From positions 938,181-1,002,180 of the forward strand of contig NZ_JAFMZO010000001.1 in the NCBI RefSeq assembly GCF_024436395.1: 64,000 nt of DNA. Direction: 5' to 3'. Each line of letters begins with the position of its first letter. Within the stretch, counting starts at the first letter, position 1. Shown piece after piece: positions 26,618 to 34,572 of the stretch. The notes under the pieces were generated by a model. The model was not told the origin of the DNA. It did no database searches and worked only from the letters and a program-made list of their open reading frames with translations. The translations under genes and the position numbers were made by a program. The DNA comes from Paradesertivirga mongoliensis (lineage in GTDB: Bacteria > Bacteroidota > Bacteroidia > Sphingobacteriales > Sphingobacteriaceae).

Positions 26618-27375
26618 TGCCCGGGTTGTGGTACCAAAGGGGGGAGTCTGTTCGCCTCCGGGTCTTTCTTATAGCGCTGAAACGTCGATTTAATATATTC
26701 AATCAAGGCGTAATCGTTTGCTGCCATTATAAAATTATACGAAGGCCGGTACTGTTGCATAAAATCCTTCAGGGATGGGCCGCTGAGGCCGGTAGTACTA
26801 CCAACCAATCGGGCCGAATAGCGATAGTTAATCAACTGGTCGTGATAATCGCGTTCAATAATTTTTTGAAGATATCTTGCGTTCCTTCCTTCGCGGCTGA
26901 GCAAACTCCAAAGGGCATCAATACCTAAACCTGCGCCTCCGGTACCATTGGCGCCACCTATCTGCAGAATGTCTTTGGTACTACCCTTCCGGTATGCGTC
27001 TTTATTTTCTTCCCGGTTCCGGGCCAGTCGTTCTTGCGGGCTTAATAACGTGGTATCTGTTATCGTTACCTGGTCAAGCAAAATGCTGTTTCGCTTTAAG
27101 TAAAAGAGGATTGTCGATTCTGACCTTACCTTTATGGTGTCTACGAGGTAGCCAGGCAGTGCGGCTATTAATATATCGCCCGGAGAGGCGATGGTGGTAA
27201 ATTCACCTTTACTGTTATTATAAAAACCCTTGTCGGTATTGGTATTGTAAATGTATACGCGAGACAGACGTTGCTTGCTATTTGCATCAAATACAATTCC
27301 CTGCACCTGGTTTTCCTGCGAAGAAACCTGGTAGACGTTGCAAAGAAAAATTATAAAAAGAAATGCGCGTTTCAA
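26614..27375 (-). CDS. Exported protein with a carboxypeptidase-like regulatory domain
   Basis: 253 residues from a TTG start directly preceding a signal peptide (KRAFLFIIFLCNVYQVSSQ); no in-frame ATG would keep the signal. Residues ~22-100 form a CarboxypepD_reg-like beta-sandwich (VQGIVFDANSKQRLSRVYIYNTNTDKGFYNN, TIASPGDILIAALPGYLVDTIKV). The C-terminal part is a helical region (LWSLLSREGRNARYLQKIIERDYHD) ending in a polar tail. Proteins of this layout are numerous in Bacteroidetes envelopes and lack a proven function. It overlaps the start of the HExxH membrane protein. Confidence 0.78.
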   Translation of the reverse strand: MKRAFLFIIFLCNVYQVSSQENQVQGIVFDANSKQRLSRVYIYNTNTDKGFYNNSKGEFTTIASPGDILIAALPGYLVDTIKVRSESTILFYLKRNSILLDQVTITDTTLLSPQERLARNREENKDAYRKGSTKDILQIGGANGTGGAGLGIDALWSLLSREGRNARYLQKIIERDYHDQLINYRYSARLVGSTTGLSGPSLKDFMQQYRPSYNFIMAANDYALIEYIKSTFQRYKKDPEANRLPPLVPQPGQ

Positions 27376-27429
27376 GCCTTAAAGCTAAGTTTCTTTGCAG
27401 AGAAAAACTGCGGTTTAACAAAAATTAAC

Positions 27430-28260
27430 TTATTTTGAAACCAGTAAAAGCTGCCCTAGTTTTACCTCGGCGACCTGTAATGAGTTCAAAATTTTGATAT
27501 CGTCAACTGTTAAACCAAAACGGCGGCTGATGGAATAAAGTGTATCACCTTGCTTCACCTCGTAGATTTTCATGGCAAGTGGTGTTTTTTCCGCATCAGT
27601 TATTGGCTTTTTAGGCTCTTCTTTTATAATCTCGGTTATTACTTTCTCCTCGCGTGTCGATTGCGCTAAGACGTTCTTTTCTGCTCTGTCATATTGATCA
27701 AGCTGATAGCGCTCGATCAGATCGATCAAAAGCTGCGCATATTTTGGATTGGTAGCATAACCAGCCTGTTTCAGACCGTGTGCCCAGCCTCTGTAGTCAT
27801 TGCGGTCAAGCTGAAACAATGAAGTATAGCGGGCGCGCTTAAGAAATTCGGTATGGTCCCGATAAGACTCTTCGGCACTTTGGTACACTCTGAAACATTC
27901 GCCTGCAGCATCATCATCTTTAAGAATCGTTGGACCCGTCCAGGTAGTGTTACACTTTATACCGAAATGGTTATTGGCTTCGGTGGCAAGCGTGCTGTTG
28001 CCGCTGGCCGATTCAAGCAGGCCCTGGGCAAGTGTAATGCTGGCAGGGATACCGCTTTTTAGCATTTCTTCGATTGCGATTCCTTTATACTGCTCTATGT
28101 ATTGGAGCGATGTAAGGTTTTTAGTTAGTGTGTTTGTTTTGAAAACCTTAACCGGCTCCCTGGTGGGCTTACTGGTTTCTTTCTTTACAATTACTGCTTT
28201 GGTTGTTGTACAGGACATTGAGAGCGCCGCACAAGCTATTAAAATATAAATCCTCATCAA
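27430..28260 (-). CDS. Lipoprotein peptidoglycan glucosaminidase with LysM
   Basis: 276 residues. The lipoprotein signal is IYILIACAALSMSC with the lipobox Cys near residue 17. A glucosaminidase domain is at ~50-200 (AIEEMLKSGIPASITLAQGLLESASGNSTLATEANNHFGIKC, YRDHTEFLKRARYTSLFQLD). The Glu in LLESASGN is the expected catalytic residue. A C-terminal LysM is at ~230-275 (YEVKQGDTLYSISRRFGLTVDDIKILN). It should cleave GlcNAc-MurNAc bonds while anchored in the outer membrane. Four bases separate it from a second, non-lipidated copy upstream, so they form a tandem pair. Confidence 0.9.
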   Translation of the reverse strand: MMRIYILIACAALSMSCTTTKAVIVKKETSKPTREPVKVFKTNTLTKNLTSLQYIEQYKGIAIEEMLKSGIPASITLAQGLLESASGNSTLATEANNHFGIKCNTTWTGPTILKDDDAAGECFRVYQSAEESYRDHTEFLKRARYTSLFQLDRNDYRGWAHGLKQAGYATNPKYAQLLIDLIERYQLDQYDRAEKNVLAQSTREEKVITEIIKEEPKKPITDAEKTPLAMKIYEVKQGDTLYSISRRFGLTVDDIKILNSLQVAEVKLGQLLLVSK

Positions 28261-28264
28261 ATCT

Positions 28265-28939
28265 TTAAAAATACAATTGCTGCCCTATCGAGAGCATCGA
28301 TGTTTTTAATCCGTTTTTTTGTTTAATCGCTTCTACAGATGTTTTAAAGCGTTTAGCTATAAGTTGCAGAGTGTCGCCTTTTTTTACGGAGTACACTACC
28401 GTTTTGTTTCCTTTATTATCCTCATTCTGAGACGTTTTTTGTTCTGCAAAGATCATTGGACTGCCTGCCGAATCAAATTCGTACAGCTTATATGTTTTTA
28501 TGATGGCCATTACCTGACTTGCCCAGGTTCCGCTGGCGGCGTACCCGCCTCTTTGAATGCCGTAAACCCAGCTTTTATAGTCGTTTATGGGGTATCGTGT
28601 AAACAAACCCGAAAATCTTCTTTTTAACAGGCCGGCGAAGTCTGTGTATGACTGATCTACGCTTTCATATCCTTTGTAGGCCGATTTGATGGGTTTGGGG
28701 CCACTTTTGCCTTTCATTCCAAAGTGATTGTTCAAATTTCGGGCTATTTTACTGTTTCCACTGGCAGATTCGTGTATGGCTATGCCAAGTACAATGCTTG
28801 CTGGAATTCCATATTCATTCATTGTACGTATAGCAGCTTCTTTGTATAACTCAACGTATTTTCTTGCTGCCGACTGTGCTGATGCTGTTATGCTGATGCA
28901 TAATACTGATAAGCAAATGATTAGAGTTTTTTTAATCAT
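28265..28939 (-). CDS. Secreted peptidoglycan glucosaminidase with LysM
   Basis: 224 residues. A Sec signal peptide spans 1-21 (KTLIICLSVLCISITASAQ), without a lipobox. The glucosaminidase domain (YKEAAIRTMNEYGIPASIVLGIAIHESASGNSKIARNLNNHFGMKG) has the catalytic Glu in HESASGN. A C-terminal LysM ends the protein (VVYSVKKGDTLQLIAKRFKTSVEAIKQKNGL). It is clearly a paralogue of the following lipoprotein enzyme and probably arose by tandem duplication, one copy keeping soluble export. It lies four bases after the O-methyltransferase stop, in one operon. Confidence 0.9.
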   Translation of the reverse strand: MIKKTLIICLSVLCISITASAQSAARKYVELYKEAAIRTMNEYGIPASIVLGIAIHESASGNSKIARNLNNHFGMKGKSGPKPIKSAYKGYESVDQSYTDFAGLLKRRFSGLFTRYPINDYKSWVYGIQRGGYAASGTWASQVMAIIKTYKLYEFDSAGSPMIFAEQKTSQNEDNKGNKTVVYSVKKGDTLQLIAKRFKTSVEAIKQKNGLKTSMLSIGQQLYF

Positions 28940-28943
28940 GATT

Positions 28944-29579
28944 TTACAGTTTACGGATTATGAATAAACCATCGCGCACTGGAAGAATTAACTTTTCTGT
29001 ACGGTGGTCGTTAGTTACTCTGTGGTTAAATTGGCGAATGTTTTCAGTGTCTTTGTCATTCGCATCCGAAGTGATCTTTCCACTCCATAGTACATTGTCT
29101 ACTATGATGAGGCCGCCCTTTCTTACTTTATCAAATACTAAATCATAATAAGTCTGATTGTTCTTTTTGTCTGCATCGATAAATACAATATCGAAGGTTT
29201 CGTCTAATTCCGGAATGATTTTTGTCGCATTCCCGATGTGATATTTTATTTTGGTGTTGAAACGTGAAGTGTTGAAAAATTGTTTCACACGGTCTTCAAG
29301 TTCCTCGTTGATGTCTATTGTGTGGATGATGCCTTCTTCGCTTAATCCTTCAGCAAGACACAAGGTGGCGTATCCCGTGTAGGTTCCGATTTCAAGTATA
29401 CGGGAAGGAGAGGTGATTTTGCTTAAAAAACTTAGGACACGACCCTGGTAATGCCCTGAAAGCATTCTCGGCATAGGTACCTTTAAATGCGTTTCACGGT
29501 TTATGTATCTCAGCAGCTCCGGTTCGGGTTCACAATTCTGCTCGAGATAGGTCTGCAGTCCCTCGGTAAGCAGTTCCAT
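28944..29579 (-). CDS. SAM-dependent O-methyltransferase
   Basis: 211 residues from the ATG at 29579; an in-frame TTG at 29588 overlaps the promoter's -7 box and is rejected. It is a class I methyltransferase of the caffeoyl-CoA/TrmR-like group: RILEIGTYTGYATLCLAEGL (SAM-binding), IHTIDINEEL, FDIVFIDADKKNNQTYYDL and GGLIIVDNVLWSGKI. Family members act on catechol-type small molecules or on a tRNA wobble uridine; the substrate here is unknown. It is the first gene of a three-gene operon with two glucosaminidases. Confidence 0.88.
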   Translation of the reverse strand: MELLTEGLQTYLEQNCEPEPELLRYINRETHLKVPMPRMLSGHYQGRVLSFLSKITSPSRILEIGTYTGYATLCLAEGLSEEGIIHTIDINEELEDRVKQFFNTSRFNTKIKYHIGNATKIIPELDETFDIVFIDADKKNNQTYYDLVFDKVRKGGLIIVDNVLWSGKITSDANDKDTENIRQFNHRVTNDHRTEKLILPVRDGLFIIRKL

Positions 29580-29585
29580 CGGCCG

Positions 29586-29615
29586 CAAATATATGACTTT
29601 TCACCTCGCGACCAA
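29586..29615 (-). promoter_or_regulatory. Promoter of the methyltransferase-glucosaminidase operon
   Basis: On the minus strand TTG (29615-29613), exactly 19 bases, then TATATTTG (29593-29586): a perfect Bacteroidetes promoter. The ATG is only six bases after the -7 box, so the mRNA should start almost at the start codon. Confidence 0.65.
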
Positions 29616-29673
29616 GTAAAAATTTTACAAAACGCTGATTATCAAGCTAGAACGAAAATTGCTTTCTTCTGAA

Positions 29674-30093
29674 TTAAGAACTTTGTTTTATCTGAAGGTA
29701 GTATTGGAGGATGATAGTAGCCGAAATGGTATCAATACGTTCCTTGTTTTGCCGGTCAGATTTTTTAAAGCCGCTTTGAGCGATAGTAGCGGAGGCCATT
29801 TTGGAAGTGAATCGCTCGTCTACAAGTTCAATCTTAATTTGGGGGAAGTTTTTTTTCAAGGTTGTAACAAATCCCTTTACGTGCTGAGCTGATTGCGAGG
29901 GACTTCCGTCCATTTGCTTTGGTTCACCCACCACAAAGCACTCCAGCTCTTCTGCCGCCAGATATTTTTTTAAAAATTCAACGATATCTTTTGGATGAAT
30001 AGTAGTGAGGCCGGTGGCTATAATCTGAAGGGGATCGGTGACGGCTATACCAATTCGCTTAGTGCCATAATCAAAAGCCATTATTCTGGACAT
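29674..30093 (-). CDS. ruvX: Holliday junction resolvase-like RuvX/YqgF
   Basis: 139 residues, family size. The RNase H-like fold is shown by MAFDYGTKRIGIAVTDPL (catalytic Asp8), CFVVGEPKQMDGSPSQSA and ELVDERFTSKMASATIAQSG (second acidic group DER), with a further Asp in RIDTISATIILQYYL. YqgF proteins process pre-16S rRNA ends and resemble junction resolvases. Single gene, divergent from holB across a hairpin repeat. Confidence 0.93.
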   Translation of the reverse strand: MSRIMAFDYGTKRIGIAVTDPLQIIATGLTTIHPKDIVEFLKKYLAAEELECFVVGEPKQMDGSPSQSAQHVKGFVTTLKKNFPQIKIELVDERFTSKMASATIAQSGFKKSDRQNKERIDTISATIILQYYLQIKQSS

Positions 30094-30099
30094 GGAGTG

Positions 30100-30189
30100 A
30101 GATATGAGATTTGAGACATTAGATTTGAGAGAATCAGAGTATAGCTAGAATGCGTGAGTCTCACATCTCAAATCTAACATCTCATATCT
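30100..30189. repeat. Large imperfect palindrome between ruvX and holB
   Basis: Outer arms AGATATGAGAT (30100-30110) and inverse (30179-30189) and inner arms of 12 bases (30119-30130 with 30166-30177) pair perfectly, with an 8-base bulge on the left. Each arm is itself built from GAGAT/TTGAGA units. This is the style of dispersed Bacteroidetes intergenic repeats. Confidence 0.6.
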
Positions 30190-30222
30190 ATTTCCTCAAA
30201 TCTATTTCCTATTTTGCAACCT

Positions 30223-31374
30223 ATGCAGTTTTCTGAGATTGTAGGCCAGCACGCGGTGAAACAACATCTTATTCAGTCGGTTCTTGAGAACAGGGTTAGT
30301 CATGCTCAACTGTTTTTATCACCCGAAGGTTCGGGTGGCTTACCTCTGGCATTGGCTTATGCGCAATTCATTTCCTGCCAGAACCGTTTGCCGGATGATA
30401 GCTGCGGGGAATGTTCGTCTTGCAGAAAATATAAAAAGCTCATCCATCCCGATTTACATTTTTCATATCCTTTCTTCGCTAAACATAAGGATGATACTTC
30501 CTTAAGCTTTATCGAAGAATGGCGTGAGGCATTTCTTTCCAACCCTTATCTAAGTCTTGACGAGTGGCGAAGCCAGGTCGAAGCAGAAAATAAGCAAGCC
30601 AATATCAATATTGCCGAATGCCATCAGATTATAAAAAAACTTAGTATGAAGCAATTTGAAGCTGAGTACAAAGTTTTGATTATGTGGCTGCCCGAATATC
30701 TGGATAAAGCTGGTAACACCTTGTTGAAGCTGATTGAAGAGCCACCACACAAGACATTGTTCTTATTAGTTGCCCAAAATCAGGATCAGATTCTCAATAC
30801 AATTTTATCCAGAACTCAGCTTGTTAAGGTTCAGCGCTTGTCTGATAAAGATATTACAGAGTATTTGGTAGAAAAAAAGGGGTTTAGTGAAGAGCAGGCA
30901 GCCAGGATCGCTTATTTAAGTGAAGGAAATCTTCAAACAGCGTTGACCTTAAGTGCTGAAGAGGGCAACAACAACTTTGGTGTTTTTTCGGATTGGCTGA
31001 GGATGTGTTTTTCTAATAAGGGTATGCAGGTGATTGATTTTGCAGAGAATGCGGCCCGATTTGGGCGCGAAAATCAAAAAAACCTGCTTAAGTATGGCAT
31101 CAAACTTCTGCGCGAGTCGATGATGGTTTTATCAGGTGCAGAACATCTTGTGCATCTTCCTGGTAATGAAAAGGAATTTGTTGTTAACTTTAGTGCCACG
31201 CTAACTATGGCAAAAGCCGAATCAATTATCAACGAGCTCGAAAAAGCTCACTATCATATAGAGAGGAATGCAAATCCTAAAATCTTATTTTTAGATGTAT
31301 CTTTGCAGTTTATAAAGATTTTAAAGTTTAATACGCTTCCGCTGGTTGGCGGAACTCAACATATATATAACTAA
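30223..31374 (+). CDS. holB: DNA polymerase III delta' subunit
   Basis: 383 residues from the ATG at 30223; an upstream in-frame TTG at 30214 is less likely. It is a clamp-loader AAA+ type protein: FSEIVGQHAVKQHLIQSVLENRVSHAQLFLSPEGSGGLPLALAYAQFI, zinc-binding cysteines in CGECSSCRKYKK, WLPEYLDKAGNTLLKLIEEPPHKTLFLLVAQN and ILSRTQLVKV (sensor/SRC-like). The Walker A loop is degenerate (PEGSGGLPLA), as usual in delta'. The stop is immediately followed by the ricT start, so the two are co-transcribed. Confidence 0.88.
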   Translation: MQFSEIVGQHAVKQHLIQSVLENRVSHAQLFLSPEGSGGLPLALAYAQFISCQNRLPDDSCGECSSCRKYKKLIHPDLHFSYPFFAKHKDDTSLSFIEEWREAFLSNPYLSLDEWRSQVEAENKQANINIAECHQIIKKLSMKQFEAEYKVLIMWLPEYLDKAGNTLLKLIEEPPHKTLFLLVAQNQDQILNTILSRTQLVKVQRLSDKDITEYLVEKKGFSEEQAARIAYLSEGNLQTALTLSAEEGNNNFGVFSDWLRMCFSNKGMQVIDFAENAARFGRENQKNLLKYGIKLLRESMMVLSGAEHLVHLPGNEKEFVVNFSATLTMAKAESIINELEKAHYHIERNANPKILFLDVSLQFIKILKFNTLPLVGGTQHIYN

Positions 31375-32688
31375 ATGGGATGTGGTTCATGTTCAACGGG
31401 CGGATGTACGCCTGCTGGCTGCAAAAGTAACGGCTCGTGCCTTACTAACGGTTGCAGCAAACTAGATGTTTACGACTGGCTGTCGCATATGGACATGCCA
31501 TCTAACTATAAAGCTTTCAACATCGTTGAAGTCAAATTTAAAGGTTCAAGGAAGGATTTTTATATCAATCATGAGAACCTGTACCTCGAAAACGGCGAGC
31601 TGGTAGTTACCGAAACGGCTACCGGGGGTTATGATATCGGCCATATTTCTCTTACCGGAGAGCTGGTCCGTATACAGATCAAGAAGAAGCATATGCGACT
31701 GGATGATATCGCCAAAAAAATAATTCGCCGTGCTACCCCTGCCGACGTAGATAAGTGGAAAGCAGCAAAGGATCTGGAATGGGAAACCATGCACAAGGCT
31801 CGTACCCTGGCTATAGCGCTGGGACTTTCTATGAAACTAAGCGACGTGGATTATCAAGGCGATAAAACCAAAGCTACCTTCTATTATACCGCCGAAGGTC
31901 GCGTTGATTTTCGCGAGCTGATCAAGAAGATGGCTGAAACCTTCCGGATAAGGATTGAGATGCGCCAGATTGGAATGCGCCAGGAAGCCAGCCGCTTAGG
32001 CGGAATTGGATCCTGCGGGCGCGAGTTATGCTGTTCTACCTGGTTAACCGATTTTAAAACAGTGTCAACTTCTGCGGCCCGGTATCAGAATCTATCGCTT
32101 AACACACTGAAATTAGCCGGACAATGCGGGAAGCTGAAATGCTGCCTTAATTACGAGCTCGACACTTATATGGATGCTCTGAGGGACATCCCTGATGAAG
32201 TGGAAAGGCTTGAAACCGTTAAGGGTACTGCAAGGCTGCAAAAAACTGATATTTTCAAACGTTTAATGTGGTTTAGTTATCCGAAGGAAGAGAACTGGAT
32301 TCCGGTAGAGATTAAACGGGTTAAAGAAATTCAAAAGCTGAACCGGGAGGGTATAAAGCCCGAGGATTTGCGCGACGAAGCGGTTGACTTACAGGCAGCG
32401 CCAGTGTCTAAAGTTCTGGATTATGAGAACGTGGTGGGGCAGGATAGTATTACCCGGCTGGATGAAAGAAGGAATAATAATAACCGCAAGAAAAAGAAAA
32501 AGAGCGGAGGAGGCGGCCGGCCACAGCCTGAAGGTGCACCAGCGGCAAAATCGGCTGATACAAATGTGGTAGCCGAAGGTGTGGTGAAGGCAGAAGGAAC
32601 CAATCAGCCGAATCAACAAAATAGAAACCGTAATCGTAATAAACGCCGATTTAACAACAATAACAACAAGCCGAAGCCGAATGAATAG
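31375..32688 (+). CDS. ricT: RicT/YaaT-like PSP1 domain protein with a cysteine-rich N-terminus
   Basis: 437 residues. The start is the base after the holB stop. The N-terminus is strikingly cysteine-rich (GCGSCSTGGCTPAGCKSNGS), with six Cys within 27 residues. The PSP1 C-terminal domain covers ~100-290: IIRRATPADVDKWKAAKDLEWETM, YYTAEGRVDFRELIKKMAETFRIRIEMRQIGMRQEA, GGIGSCGRELCCSTWL and AGQCGKLKCCLNYE. The tail is low complexity, rich in N, R, K and Q. In Bacillus RicT belongs to an Fe-S-containing RNA-processing complex; in Bacteroidetes the role is unstudied as far as I know. It overlaps gldH by eight bases. Confidence 0.88.
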   Translation: MGCGSCSTGGCTPAGCKSNGSCLTNGCSKLDVYDWLSHMDMPSNYKAFNIVEVKFKGSRKDFYINHENLYLENGELVVTETATGGYDIGHISLTGELVRIQIKKKHMRLDDIAKKIIRRATPADVDKWKAAKDLEWETMHKARTLAIALGLSMKLSDVDYQGDKTKATFYYTAEGRVDFRELIKKMAETFRIRIEMRQIGMRQEASRLGGIGSCGRELCCSTWLTDFKTVSTSAARYQNLSLNTLKLAGQCGKLKCCLNYELDTYMDALRDIPDEVERLETVKGTARLQKTDIFKRLMWFSYPKEENWIPVEIKRVKEIQKLNREGIKPEDLRDEAVDLQAAPVSKVLDYENVVGQDSITRLDERRNNNNRKKKKKSGGGGRPQPEGAPAAKSADTNVVAEGVVKAEGTNQPNQQNRNRNRNKRRFNNNNNKPKPNE

Positions 32689-33160
32689 GTCGATTGCTGT
32701 TTTAAGGTTAATGATTTCTTTATTTGTGGTCGCGGCTCTTCAGGGCTGCACAGATAATGCTGTAATAGACGTTAATCATGAGATTAGCAACCGGAGGTGG
32801 AGTTATATCAAGAAAGTGTCTATCCCGGTTAAGATCGAGGACAATAGTAAGGCCTACAACGTTTATATGAATTTGCGCCATACTGCAGATTACCGATATT
32901 CCAACATCTTTGTATTGATTCATCAGAGATCGCCCGACGGGAAGAAAGTTACCGAGCGTAAAGAATTTCAGTTGGCCTATCCCGACGGTGAATGGCTGGG
33001 TAGCGGATCGGGTAATCTCTATACCTACCAGTTGCTGTTTAAAGAGCGATATCGTTTCCCTTCTCCCGGAACTTATATTTTTGAGTTTGAGCAAAATATG
33101 AGGGATAATCCTTTGCGGGAAGTGCGGGATGTTGGGATACGGGTGGAGCCAGCGGAATAG
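32681..33160 (+). CDS. gldH: Gliding motility lipoprotein GldH
   Basis: 159 residues. The lipoprotein signal is LMISLFVVAALQGC with the lipidated Cys near residue 23. The mature part matches GldH: IDVNHEISNRRWSYIKKVSIPVKIEDNSKAYNVYMNLRHTADYRYSNIFVLIHQRSPDGK, then GEWLGSGSGNLYTYQLLFKERYRFPSPGTYIFEFEQNMRDNPL. GldH is one of the lipoproteins needed for flavobacterial gliding and type IX secretion function; in non-gliding relatives it is still retained. Its start lies within the end of ricT. Confidence 0.9.
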   Translation: MNRSIAVLRLMISLFVVAALQGCTDNAVIDVNHEISNRRWSYIKKVSIPVKIEDNSKAYNVYMNLRHTADYRYSNIFVLIHQRSPDGKKVTERKEFQLAYPDGEWLGSGSGNLYTYQLLFKERYRFPSPGTYIFEFEQNMRDNPLREVRDVGIRVEPAE

Positions 33161-33194
33161 TAAAAGATTCCTTCTCAACAAGGCTGAAAAAAAC

Positions 33195-33776
33195 TCAATT
33201 CTTCCACCTAAAAGACTTGATCAAAACATCAATATCCTTCTTTACAAAATCCAAAACTGGTTGTATCGAATCCTGGCGGGGCTGCTCATGAAAGTACAGT
33301 GCGCCACGTAAATAGTTTTTGGTACTATCCGTTAGAAAGAATTGGATAGACGAGGCGGTGTTTCCCTTGATGGTATAATAGATGCCGTAAACCCTGTGGT
33401 CGGGGTAATTAATATAGGCTTCATCAATCGCGGTAGCTTTAACGGTATGTGTAAAGGCAAGTTTTCGGGCGTCTTCCACAAGAGCATTAAAAGTCTCTGT
33501 CGACGTAAATGGCTGGTAGCTTAAATGAATCCGGCTATTAAACTGCGGGAAGGCTACATTTAACCAGCACGGCCGGGCATTTTTTGAACTATCGGCAAAT
33601 ACGGAGGCATAAACGGGGTAGTCAAACGTGTAGTTACAGGTCCCCTCATATTTCTGATAGGCCTTTTCCGGCAGGTCTATTTTAAAGTATCCTCTCGGTT
33701 TCGGCGTATAATCTCCACCAGAAAAACATCCCGTAAGGATGATAGCTATCAGGCATATGGAGAAAATATATTTCAT
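33195..33776 (-). CDS. gldD: Gliding motility lipoprotein GldD
   Basis: 193 residues. The lipobox is IFSICLIAIILTGC, with Cys near residue 17. The mature part DYTPKPRGYFKIDLPEKAYQKYEGTCNYTFDYPVYASV is the GldD signature, followed by CWLNVAFPQFNSRIHLSYQPF and the C-terminal GALYFHEQPRQDSIQPVLDFVKKDIDVLIKSFRW. It shares one base with aroE and is downstream in that operon, converging on gldH. The separation of gldD and gldH onto opposite strands is as seen in related genomes. Confidence 0.92.
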   Translation of the reverse strand: MKYIFSICLIAIILTGCFSGGDYTPKPRGYFKIDLPEKAYQKYEGTCNYTFDYPVYASVFADSSKNARPCWLNVAFPQFNSRIHLSYQPFTSTETFNALVEDARKLAFTHTVKATAIDEAYINYPDHRVYGIYYTIKGNTASSIQFFLTDSTKNYLRGALYFHEQPRQDSIQPVLDFVKKDIDVLIKSFRWKN

Positions 33777-34555
33777 TAGTTATTCCAGATTTCCCAGGCT
33801 TTTTCTGCCTGAAGATAAAGCATTTCCTCGCCATTTTTTATGGTGGCTCCGCTTTCTCTGCCCCGTTTTAAGAATTCAGTCTCGGCAGGGTTATAAACCA
33901 GGTCGTATAATACATGCCGGTCTGTGATGTATTCATAAGGAATTGCCGGACAGGATGAAATATCTGGTGCCATCCCAAGCGGAGTGGTATTTATGATCAA
34001 CAGGCTCTCTTTCATCAACTGCTGGTTGAGCTGCGCATAGTTGATTTGTCTGCGGGTAGCTTTCCTGGATACGATGGTGAAATCAATGTTTAATTTATCC
34101 AGCACATAGGTTACTGCTCTGGCTGCTCCGCCATTTCCGAGCACCAGGGCTTTGTTGTGATACTTTTTAAGCAGTGGCTTTAACGAAGCTTCGAAGCCAT
34201 ATGCATCTGTGTTATGACCCTCAAGTCTAACCTTCATCGAGGTAATTTCACCTGTAAAAAAAGATTCGACCGGCTTTTGCTTGATTATCTTTATGCAGTT
34301 AACGGCATCAATAGCTTTGGCTTCGGGTGTAACTTTATCAAGATAATACATTATCCCGATTTTATGAGGAATAGTTACGTTTAGTCCGCATAAATCTGGA
34401 TTGGCCGTGATTAAGCTTTGAACATCGCTAATATTTTCAAGCGGAAAAAGCTCATATGAGCAATCTGTCAAGCCCTCACGTTCAAACTTCTCGGTAAAAT
34501 ATTTTTTCGAAAATGAATGTCCTAATGGGAATCCGATCAATCCAAACTTCTTCAT
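33776..34555 (-). CDS. aroE: Shikimate dehydrogenase
   Basis: 259 residues. The N-terminal substrate domain holds FGLIGFPLGHSFSKKYFTEKF, LNVTIPHKIGIMYYLDKV (catalytic Lys in VTIPHK) and GHNTDAYGF (Asp). The Rossmann domain has ALVLGNGGAARAVTYVL and LIINTTPLGMAPD. The C-terminal QAEKAWEIW matches AroE. It reduces 3-dehydroshikimate with NADPH. Its stop shares one base with the gldD start, and comA ends 17 bases upstream. Confidence 0.94.
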   Translation of the reverse strand: MKKFGLIGFPLGHSFSKKYFTEKFEREGLTDCSYELFPLENISDVQSLITANPDLCGLNVTIPHKIGIMYYLDKVTPEAKAIDAVNCIKIIKQKPVESFFTGEITSMKVRLEGHNTDAYGFEASLKPLLKKYHNKALVLGNGGAARAVTYVLDKLNIDFTIVSRKATRRQINYAQLNQQLMKESLLIINTTPLGMAPDISSCPAIPYEYITDRHVLYDLVYNPAETEFLKRGRESGATIKNGEEMLYLQAEKAWEIWNN

Positions 34556-34572
34556 TGCCTTTCCGGATAAAA

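Noticed and set aside
26492-26928. Plus-strand frames opposite the HExxH and carboxypeptidase-regulatory genes
   Set aside because: Translated sequence is cysteine- and arginine-rich in the style of antisense shadows, with no start signals.
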